In this document: positions 23,101 to 35,397 of the stretch, piece after piece
Layout: each line of letters opens with the position of its first letter
How positions within the stretch are numbered: position 1 is the stretch's first letter
Origin: Gaeumannomyces sp. JS-464
Taxonomy: Eukaryota; Ascomycota; Sordariomycetes; Magnaporthales; Magnaporthaceae
Direction of reading: 5' to 3'
Assembly (NCBI GenBank): GCA_002197995.1
Contig: NGZR01000002.1
Span: 4,712,001 to 4,776,000, forward strand
DNA length: 64,000 bases
Position numbers and translations under genes: made by a program
Notes under the pieces: generated by a model
Databases searched by the model: none
The model's input: the letters and a program-made list of their open reading frames with translations, nothing else
What the model was told of the DNA's origin: nothing

Positions 23101-26100
23101 CAACCACCCCGCGCGCCCGTCGCCCTGCGTGTATGTGCGTGACACACCTCGACGCTCCTCGCCATGATCCAATATTCCATAATTTGCCCGAACTATTTGA
23201 GGGTTAATTTTGGATCAGATCTAAATTTAACCCTCTTCGCATTCCATTCCATCAGCCAGACGCGCAGACGCACCTCCATGTTGGGCCCGTCCGTGCTCCG
23301 GGAAGAAGCCGGCTGCAAGCCACCCAGTGGAGATGCCCGCACACCTTGCCCTTGACAGATGGACAGGCTCCGACCGCGTGACTTCCGCTCCCGCCCGCGC
23401 ATCCCGCGCTCAAAGGGAGCAGCGAAGGGAGACCGGATGTTGGCGCCCATCTGCCCCGGCGACAATGACCTTTCGGGAACTACTAACGACGTTGCAACGG
23501 CCGTGCACCGACTGGTTTTTCTAGACGACGTCTAGAGTTTCCGCTACTCCCCTTGGCTCAAATGGAATCGCCGTCTTTTCTTCCTTTTCCACAACGTGTA
23601 TAAACCCCGACGAGGCTAGCTTCGGGGAATATGGGTCTCAAGAACAGCTAGCTGCCTCTGTTAGCCTTCCTCCCTTCGTCGTAGCCTTGCAAACTCTGTC
23701 TATCATACTAGCAATGCTGGTCTAGTTGGGCCCTTAACGTTTCGTTTTTGCGGCACTAGTTTCCTTCTCCCAAGGCCAGCGGGGGGGCACGACATGCTTA
23801 GCACGGATTGTCTATGCCGTGGCTCGCGGGGATGTCATGTGCGAGAATATGCATCAATCGGGGCGACGGGGATCTTTTTGGCCCCTGCTAGCTGGCATTG
23901 GACCCCGTCTGCCCCGTGCACAATATCCTGGTCGACTCCCCGCTTGGCCAATGCTGTGAGAGGGGGCCCTTGGTGACGATCTGCCGTTCATCCCAAATGC
24001 GCCCCCAGGACAGAAGGAGGGACATCATCTCGAGTCTAACAGGATAAATCTCCCCAAAAATCAAATCCTCTCATCCGTTCTTTACAGGCTGGACCAGACA
24101 GATGTGATAGGCTCGCGGGTGTGGACCACTTCTTATCAAATCAAAATCTCAATATGGCGGACTGGAGCGAGGGAGGGATGCAACCTGTCGTCTGGCCCTG
24201 GGCAGCCATGCCGACCAGGCGAGTGAGCCCACGGGGCGGGGGAGCAAGTCGCCGTGGATGCCATGCTACGGATTGGACAAGCGGATGGCAGCCAAGCACA
24301 GACCTCATCTTGACAAGAACCCCAAAGCCCCAGCAGGTTCGGTCCCGAACCCGCACCTAGGAAAGGCCCCACCAGCGGATATCGCGGATGTCTGGTTGCT
24401 TAATTTCAATTTCAATTTCCTATGTGACCTGCAACGTTTATTGCTGTGACGGCTTCTCGATCGGGTGGGCTGACATGGGTAAGAGCAATCCGCTGACGAT
24501 GTCGCGAAGCAAACATTCAATGCGAGGGGAATCAGCGGCGCTCCCGCTAGGCACGACGACCCCGGAGCTGGTCCGCCATTCCCCAATCGCCGACAACAAA
24601 TCGCTCATTTCCTGGCAAAAAGCAACGCTGGCCGGCGGGCAGGCAAAAGGCGTCCAGGATCAATTGCTGGGGGTTCCCGGGCAGCCATCAGGCCTGGGTG
24701 GGCTGGCATGCAGACCCCACCGGCCGACCTGCCTTCTTTGCGCGCGCGCCCGCGCCGTCTCGGCCGCTCGCAAGGGTCCCTAACCTCCCTACCGAGGTGG
24801 GTGCATTTTCCCACTGCTGCAGAGTCCCTCGAGTCCCAGCCCGAGGCTAGTTTGCGGCAGGGGACTTGTTTCCCTCCGGGAAGATCCACGCGGGAGCCAA
24901 AAGCGAGTCCAGTCGGCTGAGCGGACCAAACCAGCATCAGCACAGGAAAGAAATTTGACGGGCAAGAGAGCAAGTTCGCGAGCGCCTTTCCCAAAACAGC
25001 AGCGGGCGCAACTTTGATCTGTCCTTTGTCGACCCGGGTCTCCTTGCAGAACACCTCAATCACGGATCTGCTGCCGTGGGTCCCCGCTTAATACATTGGG
25101 TGATTGATTGAATTGCATGCTGGCCTTCGCAAACATCCTATCTCTTCCATCACGCGAGTCGCAGCACGGGCAGCCGTCGATCTCCCTCCGCAGAACTCAA
25201 TTGAGAAAAAGATGCAGCGGCCAGTTCAAATCCCGCTCGAGTGAGCCACTCCGCCTCGTCCGATCGTGGCAGGCAGATGCCATGACGGCCGGGATACCCT
25301 CGTCTTCGCTCGTCTTGTCGGTCTTGTCCTGCCGGGCGCATTGATCAGTGGAGGATCTCAGCCTGCCGGTCGACGTTGTTGATATAGCACAGTAATGCGT
25401 ACCTAGGATGGTGGTATGGTGGTATGGTGGTATCTGACAAACATGATGGGGGCGTGGAGGAGGGGACGCCGCTGGTCACGGTCCGCTCCCCGACCGAGGA
25501 GCCCCCGGGGTCAGGGGGCCAGGGGCCAGGCACAGCCAAAATCAAGATTTCAGAGCGGAGGCAGCCAGGATGCAGCACAGTGGCACAGGCTTGCGCACAC
25601 CCCCAACGACCAACGTCGACTCGACGGTGCATTCAACAATCCTTCCGTCAATCGAGACCCTGGCAAGCGGGACAGAGAGGGCATCACAGGATCGGGATCC
25701 ATTGTGTCCATAATGGTGCGGGCTCGGTAAGTGCAAAGACGACGGCGGCGGAGACGGGCATGGAGAAATCGACTGATCTCATTCAATGCCCGCCGGAACG
25801 GCGCAGCACACGACCCAAGAAGCCCATGGCCAAGGCCCCGGACTAGGCGACTCTATTGTCAATGGGCCCTCTGTCGGCGCCCAATCCGAGCCTCGGGATG
25901 GCGATTCACCATCTCATTGGCACACCAGAACCCCAATCGTTGATTTTCAGATTCCGCAAGCCTGGCCGCATGTTTGACGGGTTGCCTGGGGCCCGCCACA
26001 CGACGTCAGGTGGTGGCCGCATCTCTGGCCGCTGGTTGGATGGCGCTGCTTGGCCCAGCGGCCGCACAATCTCCCAGGACCGCACCACGCCTCTGCTCTG

Positions 26101-26323
26101 GACCACGACGGGCTCTGCTCATGTGCAATAATGCGAGAGGCAATCGATTGCACACACCATCCTCGGCCTCGAGTTCCAATGCCTCCGCATCTCGTGCCCA
26201 TCATGTGAGGAGTGAGAGCCTTCTTCTGGCGGCCCATTGGTCACATCGCGTCTCGAGGTCCATTGTGCGGAGAGCCGTGGCCATCCCCAACGAGATTTCG
26301 CGATGTGAAATCAAAAGTGAGGC

Positions 26324-26351
<28 letters not shown>
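26324..26351. repeat. Poly-T tract (28 nt)
   Basis: Uninterrupted run of 28 T on the plus strand in the gene-poor region. Exact length is likely uncertain in the assembly. Confidence 0.9.
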
Positions 26352-26354
<3 letters not shown>

Positions 26355-29211
26355 ACTTCCTGTGATTGTCTCGGTTCAAGCCCTTGTCTCTTGTCTATTT
26401 TTTTGTGTGCCCTCGTCCGTTGTCCCCCTGCGAATTCCAAATGCACCCCCTCCCAGCCCCCGCTCGCGATTTGGCATTGGGCACCGCCGCTTTCCGAGTC
26501 TGCCCGGCTTTGTGTTCCAGTCCTTGCGGGTTGACTCTTACGGTAATCATATCTCGGCCAGGGTAAACAATATCAGATCTGTCGGTTTTCTCGCCAAGTT
26601 CGTGCGGAGCGTTGAGCAGACTGACCCAAGGCCCTCGCCTCCCAGCCACACCAAGCTCCATGACTTCACTGCGGTCATTTCAGCTGACCCTACCCATCAT
26701 ATCTGGGCCCAAGAGGTGTTCCCCGCGAATGAAAGCCACACGCCCCTTGGACCCAGGAACAGTGCGCCTTGAGCCCTGGGTCATGTGCCACCAAAATTGC
26801 TACAGCAGCATGCTCCTAGCCTTACCGCAACTTTGACTCAGTTGAGGAGACGTTGGATGAGCCACTCTTTGCCACTCACTGTTGGGTCCTGCGGCTGCTC
26901 CCATGCTTGGGCTCCATCCTCTGCCCAGTTTAGATACCGTGACTGAGCTCGCACCTGATCACAGACGACGTCAAACAGTGCACGGTTGGCAATCAAGGTG
27001 TGCATGTTAGATGTCGGTGAAAGAAGCTGTGTCTTGGCCCTTCTTCAACCTGCGGCTAACGGTTAGTCTGTGCCATTGAGTGGCGGCCGAGGTGCGTGTG
27101 GTGCAGCAAGAGGGGCTCCGACGCAACCCCAACAACGCCCCCGAGGTTTCTCCAGCAAGACACGGCGGTGGTTCACTGACTACACACACGGCCTTTTTGC
27201 TGAGCTGGTTGTCTCGGGTGGCGGTTGCATGCATCCACCCGTGCCATGGTCTACGGGTTCGAGAAGCCATCTATTCCTCTCCACTGCGTGTCCCTGTCCC
27301 TTCCGACGACGACGCACGACCACGGCCCGACCTCGCAGCTGCGGATGGACCCCAGCCTCCCGGAGGGGAAATAGTCATCGAGACGGTGTGCGATAGTGGG
27401 CATCCGTGACACAAACCTCACACGCACGCCTCCCATCGCACCCGATCGGACACCTTGGCCCTTGTCTTCTCGGATCGTAACGGCTCCTCCTTGCTCTGAC
27501 CTCGACCTTGACCCTGGGCTTGCTTGCATGGCGACATGGCCTGCATGGCACCTCAGCTCGACCGGGCCACTCACCGACTGGTCTCCCCGCTGCCCGTACT
27601 CGATGATGACGCATGCTCCTGCACTTTCCCGAGGACGCACTGAGCGAACACCGTAGCGAATTCGCATATCCATTTTTTCTAGTTACTCCTCCTCTGCTGG
27701 AGGCTCCCGTCTCTGCCGCCGCCGCCCCTGACTGTTCTGCGTGACCTCCGGCTGATATTCGTGGACTTGCCCTTTGAGCGAACGTGTCCGTCCATGTCCT
27801 TGCCCCGGGACCACATGGTCCTTTTGGCTATCCGTAAACCCCCCGCGTCCTCGGCCGCCGACATGTCATGTGGTGCTCACATGGTCTGATGCCTTGATCC
27901 CGGCCAGTTCGTGTCTCGCGATATCTGTCGGCCGCTATTCGCTCACCTAGGCTCGGCCCCCCAGCATCGTCGACCGGACCGCTGCCGAAAAAAAGAAGCC
28001 CCCACCCCCTTCGCTCCAAACGGCCGAGAGCGGTGAGCGAAAGGATCGGCGGGTGTATGTTTCCACATCGGTTACATGCAAAATCTTTTTCGTTTTTCTT
28101 CGCTCTTCTGAAAGCATGTCGTGTGAGAGCGGGAAAGCGGATCTGGATCGAGCATGGGACCACCCAAGTCGTGCGGTCGCTAGCAAACCACCTTGACATT
28201 TTCGATGGCGGCGGCAGCGACCACTCACAGACGGCGGTGGCTGACAACTCTGGACAATGGCGGGTCCGTGTTCGGTGCCGCTCCGGAGACGACGGCACCG
28301 TTGCACAACGGCGGGCCCAGGAGCGAGGATCACTCCGCTCCAAAGCGTCCGCACGCGCCCACGCCCAGATACCTACTTGGGACAAGCCGCTGCTGTTGAG
28401 AGTCAGCAGGCGCCTACTGATAGAGAGTGTGTGTGGGTAGGTGGGTGAGTGTTGGTGTGCCTGGCGTGTGGCGTTCTGCACGGCTGCCAACAAACGCTTC
28501 AAGCCACGCCAAAGCTGGAAATCCGGGGGTTCACGACGACGACGACGTGCAACTATGACGACGGGCAAACACGACGACAGCAAGGTCAAAGACGGCATGG
28601 TATAACTGTGGCAAACACACGCAAAAGCATGGTGTCTCGGCGTCACCCATTACTGTGCCCCCTTCTCGCTGTTCCGCTGTCCAACCTGGCCGGGCGGCAG
28701 ACCCTCTTTCCCATGCCGCACGGGTGTCTACATGGTAGTAAGCAGGCCGGCAGGATTGCAGAGCGTGGGAACACAAAGGGCATGTATGCACTTCCGCAGA
28801 AGCGTGTACGAGTTTACGCACGCCGAGGCCACGACCCTTCGTTGCTTTTCCGACCCCACGGCGCCAGCGTGCTGCAGAGGTCGAGTTTCTGCATGGATGG
28901 GGGGGAAATTTCTTTTTTGGCCCCCGCCCACTGAACGGAGTATGTGGCCGCTTCTGCGGCCATATCGCCTCGCCTCGTTCGACATGCAACATGGGCTACG
29001 CATTGCCGGGCTGGCTGGACCGGTGGCCTGCACAACCCAGTCCAAGACTTGGATAGCCAGGCCCAAAGAAGCGGCCCGGTGAGGCAAAGAAGGATATTGG
29101 TACGGAGGAGGTGGGAGGGTAAGAGCAGGGAGATGTTTGTATAAGAAGTACCTGTGAAGAAGAAGTGGTGAAATCGGCGGCGGAAGCGGCACCACCACTC
29201 GCAGTATTAGT

Positions 29212-29232
29212 AGCAGCAGCAGCAGCAGCAGC
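29212..29232. repeat. AGC trinucleotide microsatellite
   Basis: Seven tandem AGC units followed by degenerate GGC/AAC/GTAGCC-type triplets to about 29290. It lies in gene-poor DNA; the alanine-rich frame through it has no support as a gene. Confidence 0.8.
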
Positions 29233-31405
29233 GGCAACGGCAACAGAAACCGCTACCGTAGCTGTAGCCGTGGCCGTAGCCGAAGCTGCAAGCTGCAAAC
29301 GCACCACACGGGCCCGGTACATGAGATGCCGGGAGACGGCCGGTCGTTCTCTGCTGTGATGGTTCCGCTCGGTGGCCCTGTCAAGAGTGGGGATGGCTCC
29401 CTCGCGAGGTGAAGGGCAATGTATTGTGTCGTATCAACACACCATTAGCTGCCCGTGATGGAGGAGGGCGACGGGCCGTGATAGGACGTGCTTGAGCCCC
29501 CGCACTCCTTCCCCCCCCTCCTCGGGGCCCTAGAGGGTCGAGGGGTCTTTCTCGTCGTCCTTCCTTTTCTCTCTCGCGGGCTCCACCACAACCAACTTTT
29601 CGAATACCGTAGCGAACGCCATCTTTTCCCGGACCCGGCTTAGCCTGGTGTGCGCGAAGATGGCACATGCAGAGCGCCAAGAGGGAAAGAGCGTGGGAGG
29701 GAGGGCGCGGTGGAGCCGGCCGAGGACTCGACAGAGCAACTGCGAAGCCGGGGGTGCCTGCCCTTGACCGCCGAGTCTCGATGCAAGAGCGAGCAGGGGT
29801 GGCCCGAGCCAATTTCCCTTTTTCCTCAAGTCCCGGCCCATGATCTCCATGCGCGGGCCAATCAGGGGCCGCGATTGCCTGGCGCGTAGATCCTATTTTT
29901 GCGAATGGCCAGCTGCATTTTTCGGCCAATGGGAGCCCTCGGTCCGTCGAGAATGGCAACCCTCGGCGGGAATGGCGGGAGCTCGACGTGCTGCTGCCGT
30001 GGGGAGCTCGGCCCAATCGTAGCACGGCTCCTGCGACTGCCACCAGCCAGCACCAACCAGCCGTCGTCCTGTGGTCCTTTTTTGCCGCCCGCCCTCCTTC
30101 GCGCCCCCCATCTGTCGGTTGCTGGGCGGTTCCAGCCTGCGCTGCCACCAGCCGGCTATTCTTATCCAGCACCTCGGAGCCAGCATGGGCCGACAGGCGA
30201 CAGGCGTGCGTGGTGCGTGGTGCGTGCTGCTTGCTGCGGCCGTGCCAGGGCGTGCGTGCGCTGTTCCCAACACCAGCCAGCACCGTCGTCACTGGCTGGC
30301 CCTGACCTGGCCTCGTCGAGCACGGCTTGGTTGGTTGGTTCTTGACCTTGCACCCCCCTCCGCCCGCTGCGAAGATGGCAGTGAGGCGTCGGACCACGCA
30401 CGTCCCCATGGGTGCGTAGCGGCAAAGTAGGTAGCCAGGTGCCAGACTGAACGAAGCCAGACACGCACTATCGCTGTGCAATACGGCGGTGCTGCTGCGT
30501 GGGCGACGGACGGACTGGCTTGAGCTGGGGCTTGCTTCTCCTGGCCCGGACATGCAGGTATTGACGGGCACTGCTGGATACGTTGCCTTGCCCTGGGCCT
30601 GGCACACATACATACACACACCCATGGCCCATATCACACCCTCACGCCTTGTCCCCCCCTCTCCCACTCCCTGCCCTTGACTACCCTCCCCCCGCTCGCT
30701 CACCTTCCTGGCTCTTCCGAACCTAGGCCTGCCCCCCTCCCAAGTGCCAGCTGCAGCACACCTGCATATCACTTTTGCGCCAAAATCAGAGCACATTATC
30801 ACAGTGTGATGGTCCCCATGCATCGTGCCGCCTGCTGTGACCCAAGCTTGCCCGCACCATAGTGCGCATCGTGGCACTTTGTTCCCTGCCCCTGCGCCTG
30901 GATATACTTATTCCCTGGCGGTCGCCCGCTCCGGCCACGGCAGACGCCCCCTTCCACCCTTTTGCGACCCATCGGCGACGGCTCGGGCATCAACAAGGTC
31001 ACCGCATATTGTTCCTCTGTGTCATTTTTCGTTCGTCTTCACCTTCTCACCCCCAGCCCTGTCCTCCCTGCCCCCCGGCAGCGAAGACAGACGTATCAGA
31101 TCGTCGACTGCTCTGTGAGCACGACTCGCACTCGCGTCTTACATACATATACATACACCACCTCCCGTCTGCGTGCAACCAACCTACATACATTTACATA
31201 CACATACACACGTACCTCACCTTACCGGCCTCCAGCATACCCACTGCTGCTCGGCGGACCTGCGTCGCAAACGGCCAATAATTGGGCGCGGGGGAAAGAG
31301 CTTTCACTGCACAAGCATCAGCGAAAGAACACATGATGGTATGACAATGCAATCTGTGCACTGCTGGAGCCCGGCGAACCATTTGCGGAGGACGAGGTCT
31401 GCCTC

Positions 31406-34091
31406 ATGGCCGTCCTTTCGCGGTCCGCCTGCGAGATACGGCGAACTCAACTGACACCAAAAAACAAGGCATCTTCTCTCAGCGCCGGCAACGGGCGGCC
31501 GCATCGCGAGATGCTGCAAAAACCGCACCTGCACGAGACTTTCTTCAGTCTCAAGAATGCAGGCCCCCAGCAACGACCGCTCTCTGTTGCCACCGAGTTT
31601 ATGGAGTCGGACTTTGATGACGATGAGATTCTCAGCGACGTCGACGACGGCGAGAGCTCCCCAAGGATAAGTTTGAACTCTGTAAGTGTCCCTCGTCTTG
31701 ATTGTCAGCATAAAAAAAACCAAGCTTCGTTGCACCCAGGTCGAAAGCCTGTTGCTGACCTACTTTCACCCACAGTCTGGCCAGCCTAGCTTCACAACCT
31801 TGTCTTCGTACGAAGAGGCTCAGACGCCGAGATCGTTCCGCGCCAGGACTGCATTCCAGGTCGAGACGGACTCGCTCAGGCAGGTTGAGGGCCCCAGGGG
31901 ACCTCACCTGTTTAGGAGTTCCAGTTTGTCGGCACACTCAGCCGAGTTCGAGCACGCCCTGTCGCTCTCACCAATAACGCCCAAAGCGCCGCCGCAGGGG
32001 ACCGAGTACCACCTGCCTGTCGCCCTGGACCTGACGCCACTTCCCAGCAGGAGGCGAGGCAGCGGACCCCGCTTCACCGACGCCGAGCTCGACACGTGCG
32101 ACCTAGCCGACTGGTCGCCCGAGATGGTGGCGCAGCAGATGCTCAACGCCGGCGTTGAGCAGCAGACTGCCGAGCGCTTTGTCGAGAACGACATCACGGG
32201 CGCCATCCTGATGACGCTCAAGTTCCGCGACCTGCAGGAGCTGGGCATCACCTCCTTCGGCATGCGCACCAAGGTCTGGAACGAGATTCTCAACATGCTC
32301 GACGTCCAGGTCCCCTCAGAAAGGCCCGAGACTGTCATTGAGGACGAACCCGACCGAGAGGTCCGGAGGGAGCAGCGGCGATGGACATGGCCGAAGAGAA
32401 GCCAAAGCGCAAGCAGAGCCGGCGGAAGCAAAAGCAGCTGGGCGACGACATCATCTCGCCGCTCGAGTCCGTGTCCATCGTCGGCATCGAGCAGATGATG
32501 CCCAAGCCGCACCACTGCAAGAAGGGCGAGAACTGCTCAAAGTGGAAGCGCAACCAGCGCATGATCGAGGCTTTCAAGAACGACCACCCTTTTGTCGACA
32601 TGGACAAGGGCGGCGTCATCATGGTTGCCGGCGACCCCGGAAACCCCCTGACCGCCGAGGCCCTGAACCGCAAGGAGTCCGACATTTTCCGCCCCGTGTC
32701 CGACGCCATTCCCTCGGTTGTGGCCTCTTCCGACATCATGGGCCCCGGCGGCATCCGCCGCTGCAGTATCTGCAGGAGGCCGCCCTGCGCAACATCCAAG
32801 CGCAGGACCCCCAGGACAATGTGCGGCAGTTTCTCAGCTTCCAGCACCAGGCCGCCGCCACCGCCGCCGGATCAAGCGAGGTGCCGCCCACGCCTCCGTT
32901 TGAGCTCTACCCTCAGCAGCAGCCACACCACGCGCAGGAGGCCATGAGGTCGCTCCCCAGGCTCGCCATCCCCAGCCAGCAAATCAGGACCATGAACCAG
33001 ACACCCGCCTCGGCCGTTACCGTGATGCAGCACCGCTCTCGCGAGCGGACCTCGCCTAGGCACTCGCTGGGACCGTCGCCCGATACGACCCCGACGGCGC
33101 CCTACCGTTTCGGCACCCCATTCTCGGACATGGACGTGCCCGTGACGGCGGTTCCGCTCGGCCCAGTAGCCCGTGATGTCTCGCAATCGGTGCCGCCTGA
33201 CATGAACTACCGCGCAGCACCAAGCGGCCACATGCGATCCGCTTCCCGCTCCTCAAAGCGGCCGTCTTTCCCCGTTCTCCCTGCCCTGGATGAGAACCGG
33301 GTTGCCGTTCTGTCGCCGCAGCGGCCCAACCGCACGTCCTCGCCTCTCAGTAGTGGCGGCTCACCCGTCGCTAGCGCCCAGCACCAGCAGCACAACAAGC
33401 GGCCTCTGCAGGCGCCCCCGCGCGTGCAGTACCCGTGGACCAAGGAGCGGGCGACGTACGAGAAGGCCATCGCGCCGCCCCCAGGCAAGTCGGGTGGCAT
33501 GGGGCCATGGTCGGCCCTTCTTCGATCGCGACGTTCGGGCTCGCCACACGGCGTGGTGGGCGTGTCCCACGACGCCGAGGGCATCACGTACCAGGGCCCC
33601 ATGCGCAAGCGCAAGACGCGCATGCTCCGGCACGAGTGGCATGAGCACTACTTCACGCTCAAGGGTACGCGCCTGGCCATGCACAAGGATGCCAATGACA
33701 TTAGCCGCACGCTCGATACGTCGACATTGACGACTACGCCGTCGCGTGCTCGAGCCTGGCGGGCACCAGCAAGCTGAACGCCGCCTTCCGCGCCATGAAC
33801 ATCCGCCGTGGCAGCGAGAACGACGCGGGCGCCTTCAGCTTCCAGCTCATTCCCCAGGACGCCCGTGGAGGCGTCAGGCTGCTGCGCAAGCGCGAGAGCC
33901 TCAACCCCTCGGCCGGCGCCGGCAACGCCTCGTCTGACGGCGAGGGCACCAACGGCACGGGCAAGACGCACTACTTTGCCGTCAAGGGCCGCGACGAGCG
34001 CATCGACTGGATGCGAGAGCTGATGCTCGCCAAGGCTCTCAAGCAGAAGGGTGAGGGCTTCGAGGTCAGCGTCAACGGCAACATGATTTGA
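31406..34091 (+). CDS. SAM and PH domain protein (fungal polarity/signalling type)
   Basis: Exon 1 is 31406-31681; intron 31682-31775 (94 nt, GTAAGT...CACAG); exon 2 is 31776-34091. The SAM domain spans about 32100-32300 (DLADWSPEMVAQQMLNAGVE to GMRTKVWNEIL). A basic/His-Cys motif region (PHHCKKGENCSKWKRNQRM) follows near 32510. The middle is Ser/Pro-rich, and a C-terminal PH domain runs from about 33580 (ITYQGPMRKRKTRMLRHEW) to IDWMRELMLAKAL. SAM+PH together resemble yeast Boi1/2 and fission-yeast Pob1, minus a visible SH3; phospholipid binding at sites of polarised growth is inferred. Three single-base losses break the frame: about 32355-32390, CC at 32755-32756, and about 33711-33720. Allowing for them gives 864 aa. 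The frame is open without ATG back to 31337, so the true start may be upstream. Confidence 0.85.
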
Positions 34092-35397
34092 ACGAGAACA
34101 AACAATTCAAGATCGAAAATCAGCAACCCACATCATTCCCACCTCGCGTTTGCCTTCTCTTCCTTCCTTCACTACATCTCCCACCTCACTCTCCACTACA
34201 CTTCCGTTCTCGTCTTTCAAACAGGTTTGATCATCATCGTTTGGGAAGCCCTTCAGCATCTTCATGTCAGGCGTCACTTGAGCATTTGTTTGACTTGTTT
34301 CTAATCCATTTCTTGGGGCGTTTTTTTGGGGGACACGGGACATAAACTTTACGACCACTGCCAACGGTGAATGATTTATAACTACTGAAAGATACCTCGA
34401 CACCTACTCCCTGTCTCAGTCGCTCTCATCGAGCACAAAAGGAGCCTCGTTTTATGTTTTGCTTTTTTAATTGCCTTTCTTTCGATACTCTCTCTTTTAC
34501 TGCGTACAGAAGTTTAGCTAGTCGAATAATTGTATAGTGTCAATTACCATCACTCAACGTCCTATTGGATATGTTTGTGACAGCCTGGCGAAAGGGGCTC
34601 GGGTTCTCCCAGGTATCATTATATCAACGTAGACGGTAAACAGATGTATTGTTCGCATAACTCCATCTACCTTGCCACAACGAACTATTGATCGAAAGAC
34701 AATAGTCAAGACACGGAGAAGGTAGGTGGATATCTGACCGCTTACCGATGTGCAGAGCTGGTCCCAGAGGACAGAGATGCGGAACTTGACTAGCAGGAGG
34801 AAAATAAGACCATATTCTCACCGGATATCGCGGCAGGGTTAGCAGGCTAGGTGGTAATCGCGCGGCGAAAAATCTTCATCGAATGCTTGCTTCTGGCGTT
34901 CAAGCTAAAATCCAAAACGCCGCCCTACATTTTTTTTTCTCGCGTGCTTCTTTTGTGCCACCATCAAACCCCCATTCTCCATCTTCCTTCCCAGTAGTGA
35001 CCCTATCTCGAAGGAACCAGGCAAAGAACGCAAGCGGAATAGTTCAAAAGAAGGAGTTCGTTTGTACAGGGGCACATTTTTACAGCTAGTATATCATCAT
35101 ACATTTGCCCTCTTCAGTTAGAAGAGGAGTGCTTCCTCAGGGGTGTTGGACCAGAGCCAAGAAGCTCCGTATCGGCACCAATCCGGGTCAAGCGTTGCCT
35201 CGATGGAAAGCTGGGAATCTGGTGAAGACACACTTCGCCACTGATCCCTCCCACATTTTTCTCCGGCGGACGGTAACATCACAGGCGCACACCCTCTGCC
35301 AGCTCGCGGCGGGCTCTATTGTGATCCCAGGCATCTATTTTTTTCCCCCGCTCCATCCTTTTTCTTTTGCGCAAGCACGTCCTCATCATCCTCATCA
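34092..35397. other. Intergenic region between convergent genes
   Basis: About 1.3 kb between the SAM/PH stop and the stop of the minus-strand mitochondrial ribosomal gene. It is AT-richer than the neighbouring coding DNA, with T-rich stretches typical of 3' UTRs. No gene seen. Confidence 0.6.

Larger units (their letters stand above)
20170..31405. other. Large gene-poor region (about 11 kb) upstream of pro1
   Basis: No conserved protein motif was recognised on either strand in 11 kb. There are many overlapping open frames (largest 29381-30877 minus and 22078-22935 minus), all low-complexity or frame-shadowing. Composition is mixed and not strongly AT-rich, so it does not look like a RIP-mutated repeat. 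It holds a 28-T run at 26324-26351, a TGG-type short repeat at about 25408-25432, an AGC trinucleotide repeat at about 29212-29232, a CT- and CA-rich stretch at 30600-31250, and an isolated TATAAA at 23599-23604. It lies between the pro1 start and the SAM/PH gene start, so it serves as the upstream region of both. Confidence 0.6.

Noticed and set aside
25220..25250. tRNA B-box-like sequence (CAGTTCAAATCCCGCT)
   Set aside because: The five bases either side of the TTCAAAT loop do not pair, and no A-box or acceptor stem is found upstream.
29381..30877. 498-codon open frame on the minus strand in the gene-poor region
   Set aside because: Low-complexity, Arg/Gly/Ser-rich translation with no motif, several other long frames overlap it on both strands, and it reads through simple repeats; a chance ORF in GC-rich DNA.
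20170..31405. RIP-degraded transposon island
   Set aside because: The region is not markedly AT-rich, and no reverse transcriptase, integrase, transposase motif or terminal repeat pair was seen.
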